From: Yersinia hibernica
GTDB taxonomy: Bacteria; Pseudomonadota; Gammaproteobacteria; Enterobacterales; Enterobacteriaceae
DNA: 64,000 nt
NCBI RefSeq assembly: GCF_004124235.1
Contig: NZ_CP032487.1
Span: 2,666,001 to 2,730,000, forward strand
Direction: 5' to 3'
The notes under the pieces: model-generated
Seen by the model: only the letters and a program-made list of their open reading frames with translations
What the model was told of the DNA's origin: nothing
Databases searched by the model: none
Program-made: the position numbers and the translations under genes
Shown: positions 18,232 through 29,092 of the stretch, piece after piece
Numbering within the stretch: position 1 is the first letter of the stretch
How the letters are laid out: each line of letters begins with the position of its first letter

Positions 18232-19920
18232 ATGGCGGCATCAGGATTTCTGCTTATCGCCAGCTTCATGCTGGTGTTATTGGTGCTGTCCCGTCCGTTG
18301 GGGAGCTTTTTGGCGCGCCTTATTGAAGGCGAACCTTTCATGCCACTGCAACAAATCGAGGCCGCTTTATGGCGTTGCAGCGGGGTAAAAAATGAAGAAA
18401 TGAATGGCTGGCAATATGCGCTGGCCATTCTCCTGTTCAATGTGCTGGGCATTGTGCTGCTGTTCGCACTGTTAATGATGCAGGGCTCACTCCCCTTGAA
18501 TCCGGAAAATATGCCCGGAATGTCATGGCATCTGGCGCTGAATACCGCAGTGAGCTTTGTCACTAACACCAACTGGCAAGCATACAGCGGGGAAAATACC
18601 CTCAGCTATCTCAGCCAAATGGCCGGCCTGACAGTGCAGAATTTCCTCTCGGCGGCGACCGGCATTGCGGTTGCTTTTGCCCTTATCCGAGCATTTTCCC
18701 GCCATTCAGCCAACACTTTGGGCAATGCTTGGGTTGATTTGGTGCGTATCACCTTATATGTCTTATTGCCGATTGCCCTGGTCATCGCCCTGATTTTCGT
18801 CAGTCAGGGAGTACTACAAAATCTGGATGGCTACCTACATATCACCACATTGGAGGGGGTAAAACAGACCTTACCGATGGGGCCGGTGGCATCACAAGAA
18901 GCCATTAAAATGCTGGGCACCAATGGCGGCGGCTTCTTTGGGGCTAACTCAGCCCATCCCTTTGAAAACCCGACAGCATTTAGCAATTTTGTGCAAATGC
19001 TAGCCATCTTCCTGATCCCCTGCGCCCTCTGTTTTGCATTTGGTCACGTGGTCGGCGATAACCGCCAGGGCCACGCGCTTATCTGGGCTATGTCACTGAT
19101 TTTTGTGGTGGCGGTAGTGGTGGTGATGTACGCCGAACTGGCCGGTAATCCGCATTTAATGCCATTGGATGCGGACAGCAATATCAATATGGAGGGCAAG
19201 GAATCGCGCTTCGGTATTCTGGCGAGCAGCATGTATGCCGTGGTCACGACAGCAGCATCTTGCGGTGCGGTTAATGCGATGCATGACTCCTTTACGGCGC
19301 TGGGGGGCATGGTGCCGATGTGGTTAATGCAGATTGGTGAGGTGGTGTTTGGCGGCGTCGGCTCCGGTTTGTACGGCATGCTGCTGTTTGTGCTGCTGAC
19401 GGTCTTTATTGCCGGGCTGATGATTGGCCGCACTCCTGAATACCTGGGCAAGAAAATTGACGTATTTGATATGAAAATGACCGCACTGGCCATTCTGGTC
19501 ACCCCCGCTATCGTGCTGTTGGGTACTGCACTGGCGCTGGGTACCGATGCTGGTCGCGCCGGAATACTCAATCCCGGAGCGCATGGCTTTAGTGAAGTGC
19601 TCTACGCCCTCTCATCCGCGGCCAACAACAACGGCAGCGCTTTTGCTGGCCTGAGTGTCAATACGCCATTTTACAACCTGTTACTGGCGGCGGCGATGTT
19701 CTTGGGTCGATTTGGGGTAATTCTGCCGGTGTTGGCGATTGCCAGTTCACTGGTGGCGAAGAAACGGCAACCGGCTGGCAACGGCACCCTTCCAACCTCT
19801 GGCCCGCTGTTCATCGGCTTGTTGGTGGGCACCGTGTTATTGGTGGGCGCATTGACCTTTATCCCAGCGTTGGCCTTAGGGCCGGTCGCCGAACATCTGC
19901 AAGTTTGGTTAACACATTAA
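18232..19920 (+). CDS. kdpA: Potassium-transporting ATPase channel-like subunit KdpA
   Basis: K+-binding and translocating subunit of the high-affinity KdpFABC P-type ATPase, 562 aa with about ten transmembrane segments and four SKT-type pore loops. The selectivity-filter motif NGGGFFG is present, followed by [14 protein letters not shown]. It is the second gene of kdpFABC(DE). Confidence 0.98.
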   Translation: MAASGFLLIASFMLVLLVLSRPLGSFLARLIEGEPFMPLQQIEAALWRCSGVKNEEMNGWQYALAILLFNVLGIVLLFALLMMQGSLPLNPENMPGMSWHLALNTAVSFVTNTNWQAYSGENTLSYLSQMAGLTVQNFLSAATGIAVAFALIRAFSRHSANTLGNAWVDLVRITLYVLLPIALVIALIFVSQGVLQNLDGYLHITTLEGVKQTLPMGPVASQEAIKMLGTNGGGFFGANSAHPFENPTAFSNFVQMLAIFLIPCALCFAFGHVVGDNRQGHALIWAMSLIFVVAVVVVMYAELAGNPHLMPLDADSNINMEGKESRFGILASSMYAVVTTAASCGAVNAMHDSFTALGGMVPMWLMQIGEVVFGGVGSGLYGMLLFVLLTVFIAGLMIGRTPEYLGKKIDVFDMKMTALAILVTPAIVLLGTALALGTDAGRAGILNPGAHGFSEVLYALSSAANNNGSAFAGLSVNTPFYNLLLAAAMFLGRFGVILPVLAIASSLVAKKRQPAGNGTLPTSGPLFIGLLVGTVLLVGALTFIPALALGPVAEHLQVWLTH

Positions 19921-19933
19921 CGAGAGAATGACT

Positions 19934-22000
19934 ATGACTCGCAAACAACGCGCCATTTTTGAGCCTGCACTGGTTCGTACTGCGCTTCTTGACGCTGTGA
20001 AAAAACTGGACCCGCGGGTTCAGTGGCGCAACCCGGTGATGTTCGTGGTGTATCTGGGCAGCGGGCTAACCACCCTAATTTGGCTGGCCATATTAAGCGG
20101 CCAAACAGCTGGCAGTGCCATATTTACCGGCAGTGTCGCGCTGTGGCTGTGGTTTACAGTGCTGTTTGCCAACTTTGCCGAAGCACTGGCCGAGGGGCGC
20201 AGTAAAGCACAGGCCGAAAGTCTGCGCGGAGTGAAGAAAACCAGTTGGGCAAAAAAACTCGCAGAAGCCCGCGTTGATGCACCACAGCAGAAAGTCGCAG
20301 CCGACAGTTTGCGTAAAGGTGACCTGGTGCTCATCGAAGCGGGTGATACCGTGCCGTGCGATGGTGAAGTCCTAGAGGGCGGCGCATCGGTGGATGAAAG
20401 TGCCATTACCGGTGAATCTGCGCCGGTTATCCGTGAGTCCGGTGGTGACTTCTCCTCCGTGACCGGCGGCACCCGGGTGCTATCTGACTGGCTAGTGGTC
20501 GAGTGCAGTGTTAACCCCGGCGAAACTTTCCTTGACCGCATGATAGCCATGGTCGAAGGCGCGAAACGCCGCAAAACGCCAAATGAAGTCGCCTTGACCA
20601 TTTTACTGGTGGCGCTGACCATCGTCTTTTTACTGGCAACCGCGACTTTATACCCCTTTTCGGTTTTCAGTGTTGCAGCGAATCAGGCCGGTTCACCCGT
20701 CACCATCACCGTGTTGGTCGCGTTGCTGGTTTGCCTGATCCCCACCACCATCGGCGGGTTGTTATCTGCCATTGGCGTGGCCGGGATGAGCCGCATGCTA
20801 GGGGCCAATGTCATCGCCACCAGCGGGCGCGCCGTCGAAGCCGCCGGTGATGTTGATGTGCTGCTGCTGGATAAAACCGGCACCATCACACTGGGCAACC
20901 GCCAGGCATCAGAATTTTTGCCGGCCCCGGGGGTTAGCGAACAACAACTGGCCGATGCCGCGCAACTCTCATCGCTGGCCGACGAAACCCCGGAGGGCCG
21001 CAGTATCGTGGTGCTGGCTAAACAGCGTTTTAATTTGCGCGAGCGCGATTTACACAGCCTAAACGCCACTTTCGTGCCCTTCTCAGCACAAACACGGATG
21101 AGCGGCGTCAGTGTACAAGACCGGATGATTCGTAAAGGCGCCGTCGATGCTATTCGCCGCCATGTGGAGTCCAATCAGGGCCATTTCCCACGGGCGGTAG
21201 AAGAGGCGGTAGAAAGTGTAGCCCGCACCGGGGGCACGCCATTAGTCGTTGCCGATGGCCCGCGCGTATTAGGGGTGGTCGCCCTGAAAGATATTGTTAA
21301 AGGCGGCATTAAAGAACGTTTTGCTGAACTGCGCAAAATGGGCATTAAGACCGTGATGATAACCGGTGACAACCGCCTGACCGCAGCGGCGATTGCCGCC
21401 GAAGCTGGGGTCGATGATTTTCTGGCCGAAGCCACCCCGGAAGCCAAATTGGCCTTAATTCGTCAATATCAGGCCGAAGGCCGACTGGTGGCAATGACCG
21501 GCGATGGCACCAACGACGCGCCAGCACTGGCGCAGGCTGATGTCGCAGTGGCGATGAACTCAGGGACCCAAGCCGCCAAAGAGGCGGGTAATATGGTGGA
21601 TTTGGACTCAAACCCGACCAAATTGATTGAAGTGGTGCATATCGGCAAGCAAATGCTGATGACCCGTGGCTCGCTGACCACCTTCAGTATCGCCAACGAC
21701 GTCGCCAAATATTTTGCCATTATCCCGGCTGCATTTGCCGCCACTTACCCACAGCTCAACGCCTTGAATGTTATGCAATTACATTCACCGGCCTCGGCAA
21801 TATTGTCCGCCGTTATCTTTAATGCGCTGGTGATTGTGTTTCTGATTCCATTGGCCCTCAAAGGGGTCAGTTACAAAGCAATGAGCGCCGCCGCTCTGCT
21901 GCGCCGCAATCTGTGGATTTACGGCTTGGGCGGCTTACTGGTGCCCTTTGTCGGTATCAAGCTCATCGACCTGGTACTAACCGCGTTGATAATGAGTTAA
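19934..22000 (+). CDS. kdpB: Potassium-transporting P-type ATPase catalytic subunit KdpB
   Basis: Energising subunit of KdpFABC, 688 aa. The phosphorylation motif DKTGTITLG, actuator TGES ([10 protein letters not shown]) and hinge [12 protein letters not shown] are intact. Another in-frame ATG lies two codons upstream, but GAGAG is only 1 nt from it and 7 nt from the chosen ATG, whose product [11 protein letters not shown] aligns with MSRKQLALFEP of E. coli. Confidence 0.97.
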   Translation: MTRKQRAIFEPALVRTALLDAVKKLDPRVQWRNPVMFVVYLGSGLTTLIWLAILSGQTAGSAIFTGSVALWLWFTVLFANFAEALAEGRSKAQAESLRGVKKTSWAKKLAEARVDAPQQKVAADSLRKGDLVLIEAGDTVPCDGEVLEGGASVDESAITGESAPVIRESGGDFSSVTGGTRVLSDWLVVECSVNPGETFLDRMIAMVEGAKRRKTPNEVALTILLVALTIVFLLATATLYPFSVFSVAANQAGSPVTITVLVALLVCLIPTTIGGLLSAIGVAGMSRMLGANVIATSGRAVEAAGDVDVLLLDKTGTITLGNRQASEFLPAPGVSEQQLADAAQLSSLADETPEGRSIVVLAKQRFNLRERDLHSLNATFVPFSAQTRMSGVSVQDRMIRKGAVDAIRRHVESNQGHFPRAVEEAVESVARTGGTPLVVADGPRVLGVVALKDIVKGGIKERFAELRKMGIKTVMITGDNRLTAAAIAAEAGVDDFLAEATPEAKLALIRQYQAEGRLVAMTGDGTNDAPALAQADVAVAMNSGTQAAKEAGNMVDLDSNPTKLIEVVHIGKQMLMTRGSLTTFSIANDVAKYFAIIPAAFAATYPQLNALNVMQLHSPASAILSAVIFNALVIVFLIPLALKGVSYKAMSAAALLRRNLWIYGLGGLLVPFVGIKLIDLVLTALIMS

Positions 22001-22024
22001 TCGCTCGATAAACAACCTTAGCCA

Positions 22025-22052
22025 CGGCCACTGCCGCCTTGGGTAGTGGCCG
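22025..22052. repeat. Hairpin between kdpB and kdpC
   Basis: CGGCCACT (22025-22032) and AGTGGCCG (22045-22052) are perfect reverse complements within the 82-nt gap; the spacer adds a few C-G pairs. No U-run follows. In a tight operon, such a stem may set the relative yield of kdpC. Confidence 0.6.
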
Positions 22053-22082
22053 GTTATCCGCTCTAAATTGAGGTAATAAAAG

Positions 22083-22721
22083 ATGTCAGCAACCACCAAC
22101 ATGTCATCAACAGCTCGCATGTCCTACCTGCGCCCTGCATTGGTTTTACTGATATTACTGACACTTATCACCGGAATAGCTTATCCTTTGCTGACCACCG
22201 GGTTGGCAAAACTGATGTTTTCATCACAAGCGAATGGCTCACTGGTGATGTTGGGTGATGAAGTGGTCGGCTCCAGCTTAATCGGCCAAAACTTTACTCA
22301 ACCGGGTTATTTTGCCAGTCGCCCATCGGCAACCTCCGATATGCCTTATAATCCAATGGCTTCCGGTGGTAGCAATTTGGCTATCAGCAACCCGAATCTG
22401 GATAAAATCATCAGTGAGCGCGTTAAATTAGTGCGCCAAGCAAATCCGAGCCAAACTGGGCCAGTACCTGTTGACTTGGTCACCACATCCGCCAGTGGTC
22501 TTGACCCGCAAATTTCACTGGAAGCGGCCTATTATCAAGCGCCGCGCATTGCCAACATTCGCCAGATGCCGCTGTCTGAGGTAAAGCAGTTAATTGATAG
22601 CAACATACAAAAAGCGACGCCTAATTTCTTTGGTGAATCCGTGGTCAACGTGCTGAATCTGAATATGGCGCTGGATGCCCAAAGTCACGTGAAAGTTCCG
22701 GCGAGTCCGGCAAAATCTTAA
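22083..22721 (+). CDS. kdpC: Potassium-transporting ATPase subunit KdpC
   Basis: Periplasmic-facing subunit with one N-terminal transmembrane helix (PALVLLILLTLITGIAYPLL) that raises K+ affinity of the complex. At 212 aa it is longer than E. coli KdpC (190 aa), partly because of an N-terminal extension before MSYLRPA and a longer C-terminal tail. The motifs GSSLIGQNF, YFASRPS and SGLDPQIS are typical. GAGG precedes the ATG. Confidence 0.96.
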   Translation: MSATTNMSSTARMSYLRPALVLLILLTLITGIAYPLLTTGLAKLMFSSQANGSLVMLGDEVVGSSLIGQNFTQPGYFASRPSATSDMPYNPMASGGSNLAISNPNLDKIISERVKLVRQANPSQTGPVPVDLVTTSASGLDPQISLEAAYYQAPRIANIRQMPLSEVKQLIDSNIQKATPNFFGESVVNVLNLNMALDAQSHVKVPASPAKS

Positions 22722-22730
22722 GGACATAAC

Positions 22731-25430
22731 ATGGTGGATGCAGAACCAACCCGCCCAAACCCCGACAGCCTGCTTGCGGTGGCGAATGAAAAATCCCGTG
22801 GTCGGCTAAAAGTCTTTTTTGGGGCTTGCGCGGGGGTGGGTAAAACCTACGCCATGCTACAAGAAGCCCAGCGCCTGCGGGCACAGGGGCTGGATGTATT
22901 AGTTGGAGTGGTGGAAACCCACGGGCGCAGTGAAACCGCCGCATTGCTGGCAGGGCTGGCCATGTTGCCGCCAAAGCGCATTCATCACCGTAATCGCCAA
23001 GTGCGCGAATTTGATTTGGATGCCGCCCTCGCCCGCCATCCGGCCTTGATCCTTATGGATGAACTGGCGCACAGTAATGCCCATGGCTCGCGCCATCCCA
23101 AACGCTGGCAAGATGTCGAAGAGCTGCTGGATGCCGGCATTGATGTACTGACCACGGTCAATGTACAGCATTTGGAAAGCCTGAATGATGTGGTCGGGGG
23201 CGTAACCGGAATTCGGGTGCGGGAAACGGTACCCGACCATATGTTTGATGAGGCCACGGAAGTGGTCTTGGTCGACCTCCCCCCCGATGACCTACGCCAG
23301 CGCCTCAATGAGGGGAAAGTGTATATCCCGGGGCAAGCCGAACGCGCTATTGAGCATTTTTTCCGCAAAGGTAACTTGATTGCCCTGCGCGAGTTGGCGC
23401 TGCGCCGTACTGCTGACCGGGTTGACGACCAGATGCGCGCTTTTCGTGACACTCAAGGGCGCGAACGTGTCTGGCATACCCGCGATGCCATCTTATTGTG
23501 TATCGGCCACAATAGTGGCAATGAAAAACTGGTGCGCACAGCCGCCCGGCTGGCGGCGCGGCTGGGCTGTATCTGGCACGCGGTATATGTTGAAACGCCC
23601 CGGCTACACCGCTTACCCGAAGCCAAGCGCCGCGCAATATTGCGCAGCCTCAAACTGGCACAAGAGTTGGGGGCTGAAACCGCGACCTTATCGGAGCCCT
23701 GTGAAGAACAAGCAATATTACGCTACGCGCGCGAACACAATTTGGGCAAAATTATTATTGGCCGCCGCACAGAGAAACATTGGAAATTACGTGGCAGTTT
23801 TGCTGACCGCTTGGGTAAACTTGGGCCGGATTTAGATTTGGTGATTATTGCACTGGAGGGCGATACCCCCAGCAGTGTTGTCAAGGAGACAGACTCGCGC
23901 ACCTTCACCGAAAAATGGCGGATGCAATTACGCGGCTGTGCCGCCGCCATCGGCCTGTGCGCGCTGATCACGATATTATCACAGTGGCTAATACCGGGCT
24001 TCGACCAAGCCAACCTAGTGATGGTTTATCTGCTCGGCGTGGTCATTATTGCACTGTTTTATGGCCGCTGGCCTTCGGTGTTGGCAGCATTTATCAATGT
24101 TGCCAGTTTTGATCTATTTTTTGTCCAACCGCACTGGTCACTGGCGGTCACTGATGTGCAATATCTGCTGACATTTGCCGTCATGCTGATTGTCGGTATC
24201 GTGGTGGGTAACTTAACCGCCGGTGTGCGTTATCAGGCCAGAATTGCCCGCTATCGAGAGCAACGCGCCCGCCATCTGTATGAAATGTCTCGCGGTTTAA
24301 GCCGCACCCTCACCGCGGCGGATATCGCCAAAACCAGCCGCCATTTTCTTTCCAGCAGTTTCCAAGCTAAAACCGACTTGCTGTTGCCACAAGAAGATGG
24401 GCGTTTACAACAAATCACCACCGACGAGGGCGGCGCGCTTTCTGTGAATGAGGCCATTGCCCGCTGGAGCTTTGACCGAGGCGCGCCAGCTGGCGCGGGT
24501 ACCGATACCTTGCCGGGAGTGCCCTACCAATTACTGCCGCTCACTGCATCACAGCAAACTTACGGCGTGCTGGCGATTGAACCGGCCAACCTACGCCAGT
24601 TAATGGTGCCTGAGCAACAGCGCTTGCTGCAAACCTTTACCAGCTTGATTGCCAATGCCTTGGAAAGGTTACATTTGGCCCGCAGCGCCGAATTGGCAAA
24701 ACTGGATGCGGAACGCGAGCAACTGCGCAACTCCTTGCTGGCCGCACTTTCCCATGATTTACGTACACCGCTGACAGTGCTATTTGGCCAGGCTGAAATC
24801 CTGACACTCGATTTGGCCGCCGAAGGTTCGCGCCATGCGCCACAAGCCAACCAAATTCGCCAGCAAGTATTAAGCACCACCCGGCTGGTTAACAATTTGC
24901 TGGACATGGCCCGTATCCAATCTGGTGGTTTTAATCTGCGCAAAGAATGGCAGTCACTGGAAGAAATCGTCGGCAGCGCCTTGCATATGCTGGAAACAAC
25001 ACTGAGTCACCACCAGATTCGTGTCGAGCTACCCGGTGACATGGTATTGATTAATTGTGATGGCAGCTTGCTGGAGCGAGTGTTTATTAACTTACTGGAA
25101 AATGCCCATAAATACGCCGGTTATGATGCATTGTTGGGGATCCGCGCCACCGTGCAAGGTGAGTGGCTGAATGTTGAAGTTTGGGACAACGGCCCCGGTG
25201 TCACGGCTGGGCAGGAGCAACTGATTTTTGATAAATTTTCTCGTGGTAACAAAGAGTCAGCAATTCCTGGGGTGGGCTTGGGTTTAGCCATATGCCGTGC
25301 CATTATTGATGTACACGGCGGGCGTATCTGGGTGGAAAAGGGTCAAGACGGCGGCGCGAGTTTCCACTTTACCTTACCCCTGGAAAAACCCCCGGAAATT
25401 GATGGTGAAAATATTGATACTGAAAAGTGA
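22731..25430 (+). CDS. kdpD: Osmosensitive K+ channel sensor histidine kinase KdpD
   Basis: Membrane sensor kinase that phosphorylates KdpE under K+ limitation. The 899 aa hold, in order, an N-terminal KdpD domain with Walker A-like GACAGVGKTYAML (about 30-42), a Usp-like domain, four transmembrane helices (about 400-500), a GAF-like segment, the H-box SHDLRTPLTV (about 675) and an HATPase domain with N-box NLLENAHKYAG and GVGLGLAICR. It starts 9 nt after kdpC. Confidence 0.97.
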   Translation: MVDAEPTRPNPDSLLAVANEKSRGRLKVFFGACAGVGKTYAMLQEAQRLRAQGLDVLVGVVETHGRSETAALLAGLAMLPPKRIHHRNRQVREFDLDAALARHPALILMDELAHSNAHGSRHPKRWQDVEELLDAGIDVLTTVNVQHLESLNDVVGGVTGIRVRETVPDHMFDEATEVVLVDLPPDDLRQRLNEGKVYIPGQAERAIEHFFRKGNLIALRELALRRTADRVDDQMRAFRDTQGRERVWHTRDAILLCIGHNSGNEKLVRTAARLAARLGCIWHAVYVETPRLHRLPEAKRRAILRSLKLAQELGAETATLSEPCEEQAILRYAREHNLGKIIIGRRTEKHWKLRGSFADRLGKLGPDLDLVIIALEGDTPSSVVKETDSRTFTEKWRMQLRGCAAAIGLCALITILSQWLIPGFDQANLVMVYLLGVVIIALFYGRWPSVLAAFINVASFDLFFVQPHWSLAVTDVQYLLTFAVMLIVGIVVGNLTAGVRYQARIARYREQRARHLYEMSRGLSRTLTAADIAKTSRHFLSSSFQAKTDLLLPQEDGRLQQITTDEGGALSVNEAIARWSFDRGAPAGAGTDTLPGVPYQLLPLTASQQTYGVLAIEPANLRQLMVPEQQRLLQTFTSLIANALERLHLARSAELAKLDAEREQLRNSLLAALSHDLRTPLTVLFGQAEILTLDLAAEGSRHAPQANQIRQQVLSTTRLVNNLLDMARIQSGGFNLRKEWQSLEEIVGSALHMLETTLSHHQIRVELPGDMVLINCDGSLLERVFINLLENAHKYAGYDALLGIRATVQGEWLNVEVWDNGPGVTAGQEQLIFDKFSRGNKESAIPGVGLGLAICRAIIDVHGGRIWVEKGQDGGASFHFTLPLEKPPEIDGENIDTEK

Positions 25431-25506
25431 TATATCCTAAATAATTCAAATTGCCGCCAGGCGGCCAACGCGCCAGCAGTTTGCCGTGTGACAAGCCAGA
25501 GGAGAA
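25431..25506. repeat. ERIC-like remnant between kdpD and kdpE
   Basis: The 76-nt kdpD-kdpE gap begins with TATATCCTAAATAATTCAAA, very like the left end of Yersinia ERIC elements, and continues with GCCGCCAGGCGGCCAACGC. The same order (TAAAT..TTCAA.., GCCAGGC.., CCAACGC) occurs in the short element after fldA. It looks like an internally deleted copy with a poor right end. In E. coli kdpD and kdpE are adjacent without such an insert. Confidence 0.5.
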
Positions 25507-26196
25507 TTGACCATATCCCCGACTAACATCCTGATTGTTGAAGATGAAAAAGAGATCCGGCGCTTTGTTCGCATTGCACTGGAGAGTGAGGGCTGGCGTG
25601 TATTTGAGAGTGATACACTGCAACGCGGCCTGATTGAAGCTGGAACACGCAAGCCGGATCTCATTATTTTAGATTTGGGCCTGCCGGATGGTGATGGCCT
25701 GAGTTATATTCAAGATCTACGTCAGTGGAGCGCTATCCCGATTATTGTGTTATCTGCACGCAACAGTGAAGAGGACAAGGTCGCGGCACTGGATGCCGGT
25801 GCGGATGATTATTTGAGTAAACCCTTTGGTATCAGTGAATTACTCGCGCGAGTGCGTGTTGCCCTGCGCCGCCACAGTGGCGGAAGTCAGGAGAGCCCAT
25901 TAATCAATTTTTCGGATATCAGTGTGGATTTGATTAACCGCCAGGTCACCCGCGCGGGAGTTGACCTCCATCTGACGCCGATTGAATTTCGTTTACTTTC
26001 GGCATTATTAGCGAATGCCGGCAAGGTCATTACCCAACGCCAGTTACTCAGCCAAGTTTGGGGGCCAAATTATGTCGAACACAACCATTACTTGCGTATT
26101 TATATGGGCCATCTTCGCCAAAAATTAGAAACCGACCCGACCCGACCTAAGCATCTGTTAACCGAAACAGGTGTCGGCTATCGCTTTATTCCGTAG
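25507..26196 (+). CDS. kdpE: Response regulator KdpE (OmpR family)
   Basis: Transcriptional activator of kdpFABC, 229 aa. The receiver domain has the phosphoacceptor in LIILDLGLPDGDG and the switch Lys in YLSKPFG; the winged-helix domain ends HYLRIYMGHLRQKLE...TGVGYRFIP. The only suitable start is TTG (product MTISPTNILIVEDE) with GGAG immediately upstream; E. coli begins MTNVLIVED. An ERIC-like insertion upstream may have displaced the original start. Confidence 0.93.
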   Translation: MTISPTNILIVEDEKEIRRFVRIALESEGWRVFESDTLQRGLIEAGTRKPDLIILDLGLPDGDGLSYIQDLRQWSAIPIIVLSARNSEEDKVAALDAGADDYLSKPFGISELLARVRVALRRHSGGSQESPLINFSDISVDLINRQVTRAGVDLHLTPIEFRLLSALLANAGKVITQRQLLSQVWGPNYVEHNHYLRIYMGHLRQKLETDPTRPKHLLTETGVGYRFIP

Positions 26197-26232
26197 CCGC
26201 GATTAATCACCAGATTGGGGATTGATAGTGGG

Positions 26233-26267
26233 AAAAAACCGCCCAGCGGAGTAGCATCAGGTTTTTT
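26233..26267 (+). terminator. Possible terminator of the kdp operon
   Basis: AAAAAACC and GGTTTTTT form an 8-bp stem around a 19-nt spacer about 37 nt after kdpE, with the T-run inside the right arm. The stem is A/T-rich and the loop long, so this is a weak call. Confidence 0.4.
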
Positions 26268-26290
26268 AATGATAATGGGTTTTATTTATT

Positions 26291-26719
26291 ATGAGCACCT
26301 GGTTAATTTATGCCCTCCTGTCTGCCCTGTCGGCCTCTTTAGTCGCCATCTTCGGTAAAATTGGCCTACAACATTTGGATGCCAATACAGCAACCGCGGT
26401 GCGTGCGGTGGTCATGGCACTCTTCTTAGTCGGCGTCGTGATTATTCAGGGAAAATTTAATCTGGTCGGCACAGTATTAGCCGATAAAAAAGCACTGCTT
26501 TTTGTGGTACTCAGTGGTGTTGCCGGTGCATTATCCTGGCTATTCTATTTTATGGCGATCAAAAACGGGAATGTCTCGCAAGTGGCCCCAATTGATAAAC
26601 TCAGTGTAGTTTTCGCCGTCATTTTGGCCTTTATTCTGTTTGGCGAAAAAATCTCTTTGGTTGCAGGGTTAGGGGTCGCCCTGATTACGGCGGGTGCGTT
26701 GATGGTTGCCTTGGGATAA
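26291..26719 (+). CDS. EamA-type small membrane transporter (DMT superfamily, single repeat)
   Basis: A 142-aa hydrophobic protein with five predicted helices, corresponding to one EamA repeat of the drug/metabolite transporter superfamily (MSTWLIYALLSALSASLVAIFGKIGL; C-terminal FILFGEKISLVAGLGVALITAGALMV). Full-length DMT carriers have two such repeats, so this one would work as a dimer. Substrate is unknown. It follows kdpE and converges on pgm; a possible terminator separates it from kdpE. Confidence 0.85.
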   Translation: MSTWLIYALLSALSASLVAIFGKIGLQHLDANTATAVRAVVMALFLVGVVIIQGKFNLVGTVLADKKALLFVVLSGVAGALSWLFYFMAIKNGNVSQVAPIDKLSVVFAVILAFILFGEKISLVAGLGVALITAGALMVALG

Positions 26720-26759
26720 TCTCGGGCAAAACAGATTATTCACTGTGGTTTTGGCGAGT

Positions 26760-26796
26760 CAGAATCAAACGGCAATAAGCTCTCCGCTTGATTCTG
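26760..26796. terminator. Hairpin between convergent EamA gene and pgm
   Basis: CAGAATCAA (26760-26768) and TTGATTCTG (26788-26796) are perfect 9-bp reverse complements in the convergent gap. No clear U-run on either side, so it may be a factor-dependent or 3'-protecting structure. Confidence 0.45.
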
Positions 26797-26821
26797 CTGC
26801 ATTATAGCCAGCGATACGACG

Positions 26822-28471
26822 TTACTGTTTACCGGCTAATACGTCACTGACAATATCGACGGCTTCCTGCTCAATCTTCTCGCGGTGCTCAGCGCCCAAG
26901 AAACTTTCACAGTAAATTTTGTAAGCATCTTCGGTACCCGATGGGCGCGCGGCAAACCAACCGTGCTCGGTCATGACTTTCAGCCCACCAATAGAGGCAC
27001 CATTACCCGGAGCGGTGGTTAAACGCGCGGTGATAGGGTCACCGGCTAAAGTGCTGGCTTTCACCATCTCAGGCGACAACTTGGCCAGCGCATTTTTCTG
27101 TGCCTGCGTGGCCGGAGCCTGGATCCGATTATAACTTGGTGCGCCAAAACGCTGTGCCAAATCATCATAATGGTGCTGTGGATTTCGGCCGGTAACCGCA
27201 GTGATTTCAGCCGCTAACAGACACATAATAATGCCGTCTTTATCCGTCGACCAAGGTTTACCGTTGAAGCGCAGGAAAGAGGCTCCAGCGCTCTCTTCAC
27301 CACCAAAGCCAAAGCTGCCATCGTGCAACCCATCAACAAACCATTTGAAACCGACCGGGACTTCCACCAGCTGGCGGCCCAAATCAGCCACCACTCTGTC
27401 AATCATCGCACTGGAGACTAACGTCTTACCCACCGCCACATCAGCGCCCCACAATGGGCGATGCTGGAACAGATAATTGATGGCTACCGCCAGATAATGA
27501 TTCGGATTCATCAACCCGGCTGGCGTCACAATACCGTGGCGGTCATAATCAGGATCATTGGCAAAAGCTAAATCAAATTTATCCCGCAACGCCAGCAGGC
27601 CCGCCATCGCGCATTCTGATGAGCAATCCATGCGGATAACCCCGTCGTGATCCAGATGCATAAAGCGGAAAGTCTGATCAATAGCATCATTCACCAGCGT
27701 CAGATCCAACTTATAATGCTCGCCAATGCGCTGCCAGTAGGCAATGCCAGAACCGCCGAGTGGATCGACACCGAGCTTCAGGCCCGCATGTTGAATGGCT
27801 GGGATATCAACAACATCGACCAAACCCTCCACATACGGCTGAATCAAATCCTGCTCCCGCAGATGATTGCCACGCCAAGCTTTATCCAGCGTCTGGCGTT
27901 TGACGCCCTCTAATTTCAGGCTGAGTAATTGGTTAGCACGCTTTTCAATCACCGAAGTCAAATTGGTATCGGCCGGGCCGCCATTGGGTGGATTGTACTT
28001 AATGCCGCCATCTTCCGGTGGGTTGTGTGATGGGGTGATGACAATACCATCCGCCAAATCTTTACCCTGCGCGTTGTAGCAAAGAATGGCATGGGAAATC
28101 GCCGGCGTTGGGGTGAAGCCGTTATCCTGCTGCACCACCACATCCACACCATTCGCCGTCAGCACTTCCAACACCGAAATAAAAGCCGGTTCAGACAGCG
28201 CGTGGGTATCTTTACCCACATAACACGGGCCAGTAATCCCGTGCTGATGGCGCACTTCGGCGATAGCTTGAGCAATCGCCAGAATATGAGTTTCATTAAA
28301 ACTGTGGCGCAATGAGCTGCCACGATGGCCCGACGTGCCAAACTTAACCGCATGGGCTGGGTTTTCAGCCTCAGGTTGCAATACATAATATTGCGATGTG
28401 AGTTGAGCAACATTAATCAAATCGCTTTGCTGAGCAGCTTGCCCAGCACGAGGGTGATTAGCCACAGTCAC
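26822..28471 (-). CDS. pgm: Phosphoglucomutase (alpha-D-glucose phosphate-specific)
   Basis: Interconverts glucose-1-phosphate and glucose-6-phosphate, feeding glycogen, UDP-glucose and LPS synthesis. The 549-aa protein has the catalytic phosphoserine loop [16 protein letters not shown], the metal-binding DPDYDRHG and the phosphate-binding [12 protein letters not shown]. It follows seqA by 78 nt on the same strand, the conserved seqA-pgm pair. Confidence 0.97.
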   Translation of the reverse strand: MTVANHPRAGQAAQQSDLINVAQLTSQYYVLQPEAENPAHAVKFGTSGHRGSSLRHSFNETHILAIAQAIAEVRHQHGITGPCYVGKDTHALSEPAFISVLEVLTANGVDVVVQQDNGFTPTPAISHAILCYNAQGKDLADGIVITPSHNPPEDGGIKYNPPNGGPADTNLTSVIEKRANQLLSLKLEGVKRQTLDKAWRGNHLREQDLIQPYVEGLVDVVDIPAIQHAGLKLGVDPLGGSGIAYWQRIGEHYKLDLTLVNDAIDQTFRFMHLDHDGVIRMDCSSECAMAGLLALRDKFDLAFANDPDYDRHGIVTPAGLMNPNHYLAVAINYLFQHRPLWGADVAVGKTLVSSAMIDRVVADLGRQLVEVPVGFKWFVDGLHDGSFGFGGEESAGASFLRFNGKPWSTDKDGIIMCLLAAEITAVTGRNPQHHYDDLAQRFGAPSYNRIQAPATQAQKNALAKLSPEMVKASTLAGDPITARLTTAPGNGASIGGLKVMTEHGWFAARPSGTEDAYKIYCESFLGAEHREKIEQEAVDIVSDVLAGKQ

Positions 28472-28549
28472 GACTCCCTATCAGCTTGCACTTTTACCCT
28501 AATGGCGCATTCAAAGCCAACAACGGTAAAAGAGGATGGTTAAATGAAA

Positions 28550-29092
28550 TCAGATAGTCCCGCAGACTTTCTCAGCCAGCTCCGGCGGGAACTGCATTGT
28601 CAACATGATATGTTGCACCATGCTGCGCTTACGCTCAGTATTGGTATTGGTTATCACCCAGTATGGCGTACCAGGCACATGTTTAGGCTTGGTATGCGTC
28701 CCATTTTGCAACAAAGTCTGTTGATCACCGGCAAAATAAACACGGGTACGGCCATGTAAAGATTCAGTCGCTTCGGCAAATGCCAGAGCATCCAAAGTAT
28801 ATAATGTCGACAGCACCAACATAAAACGGTTCACCGCCCGGTTTTGCTCAGCATACTCATCAGATAACAATAATTCACGCACGGCACGCACCCGATCCCG
28901 TGGCGCGGCAGCCGCTACCGTTTGAGCGACATCATGGCGGCTATCTGAGTGATGGGGAGATACGCTAGGTTCCGGCTGACCGGCAGTAAATTTCAGCATG
29001 CGCCGTAAAATGTCGGATGCGCTCTCACCAATGTGCTGGGTATGGCTGGCGATGTAGCGATAAAGTTCTTCGTCGAGTTCAATAGTTTTCAT
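28550..29092 (-). CDS. seqA: Negative regulator of replication initiation SeqA
   Basis: Binds hemimethylated GATC clusters at oriC and behind forks, sequestering the origin from DnaA. The 180-aa protein has the N-terminal oligomerisation domain (MKTIELDEELYRYIASHTQHIGESASDILRRML) and the C-terminal DNA-binding domain ending in MVQHIMLTMQFPPELAEKVC. It heads the seqA-pgm unit and is divergent from ybfF. Confidence 0.97.
   Translation of the reverse strand: MKTIELDEELYRYIASHTQHIGESASDILRRMLKFTAGQPEPSVSPHHSDSRHDVAQTVAAAAPRDRVRAVRELLLSDEYAEQNRAVNRFMLVLSTLYTLDALAFAEATESLHGRTRVYFAGDQQTLLQNGTHTKPKHVPGTPYWVITNTNTERKRSMVQHIMLTMQFPPELAEKVCGTI

Noticed and set aside
19044..19571. Long minus-strand ORFs inside kdpA, kdpB and kdpD
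   Set aside because: They mirror highly conserved coding sequence and lack start signals; the sense genes are certain.
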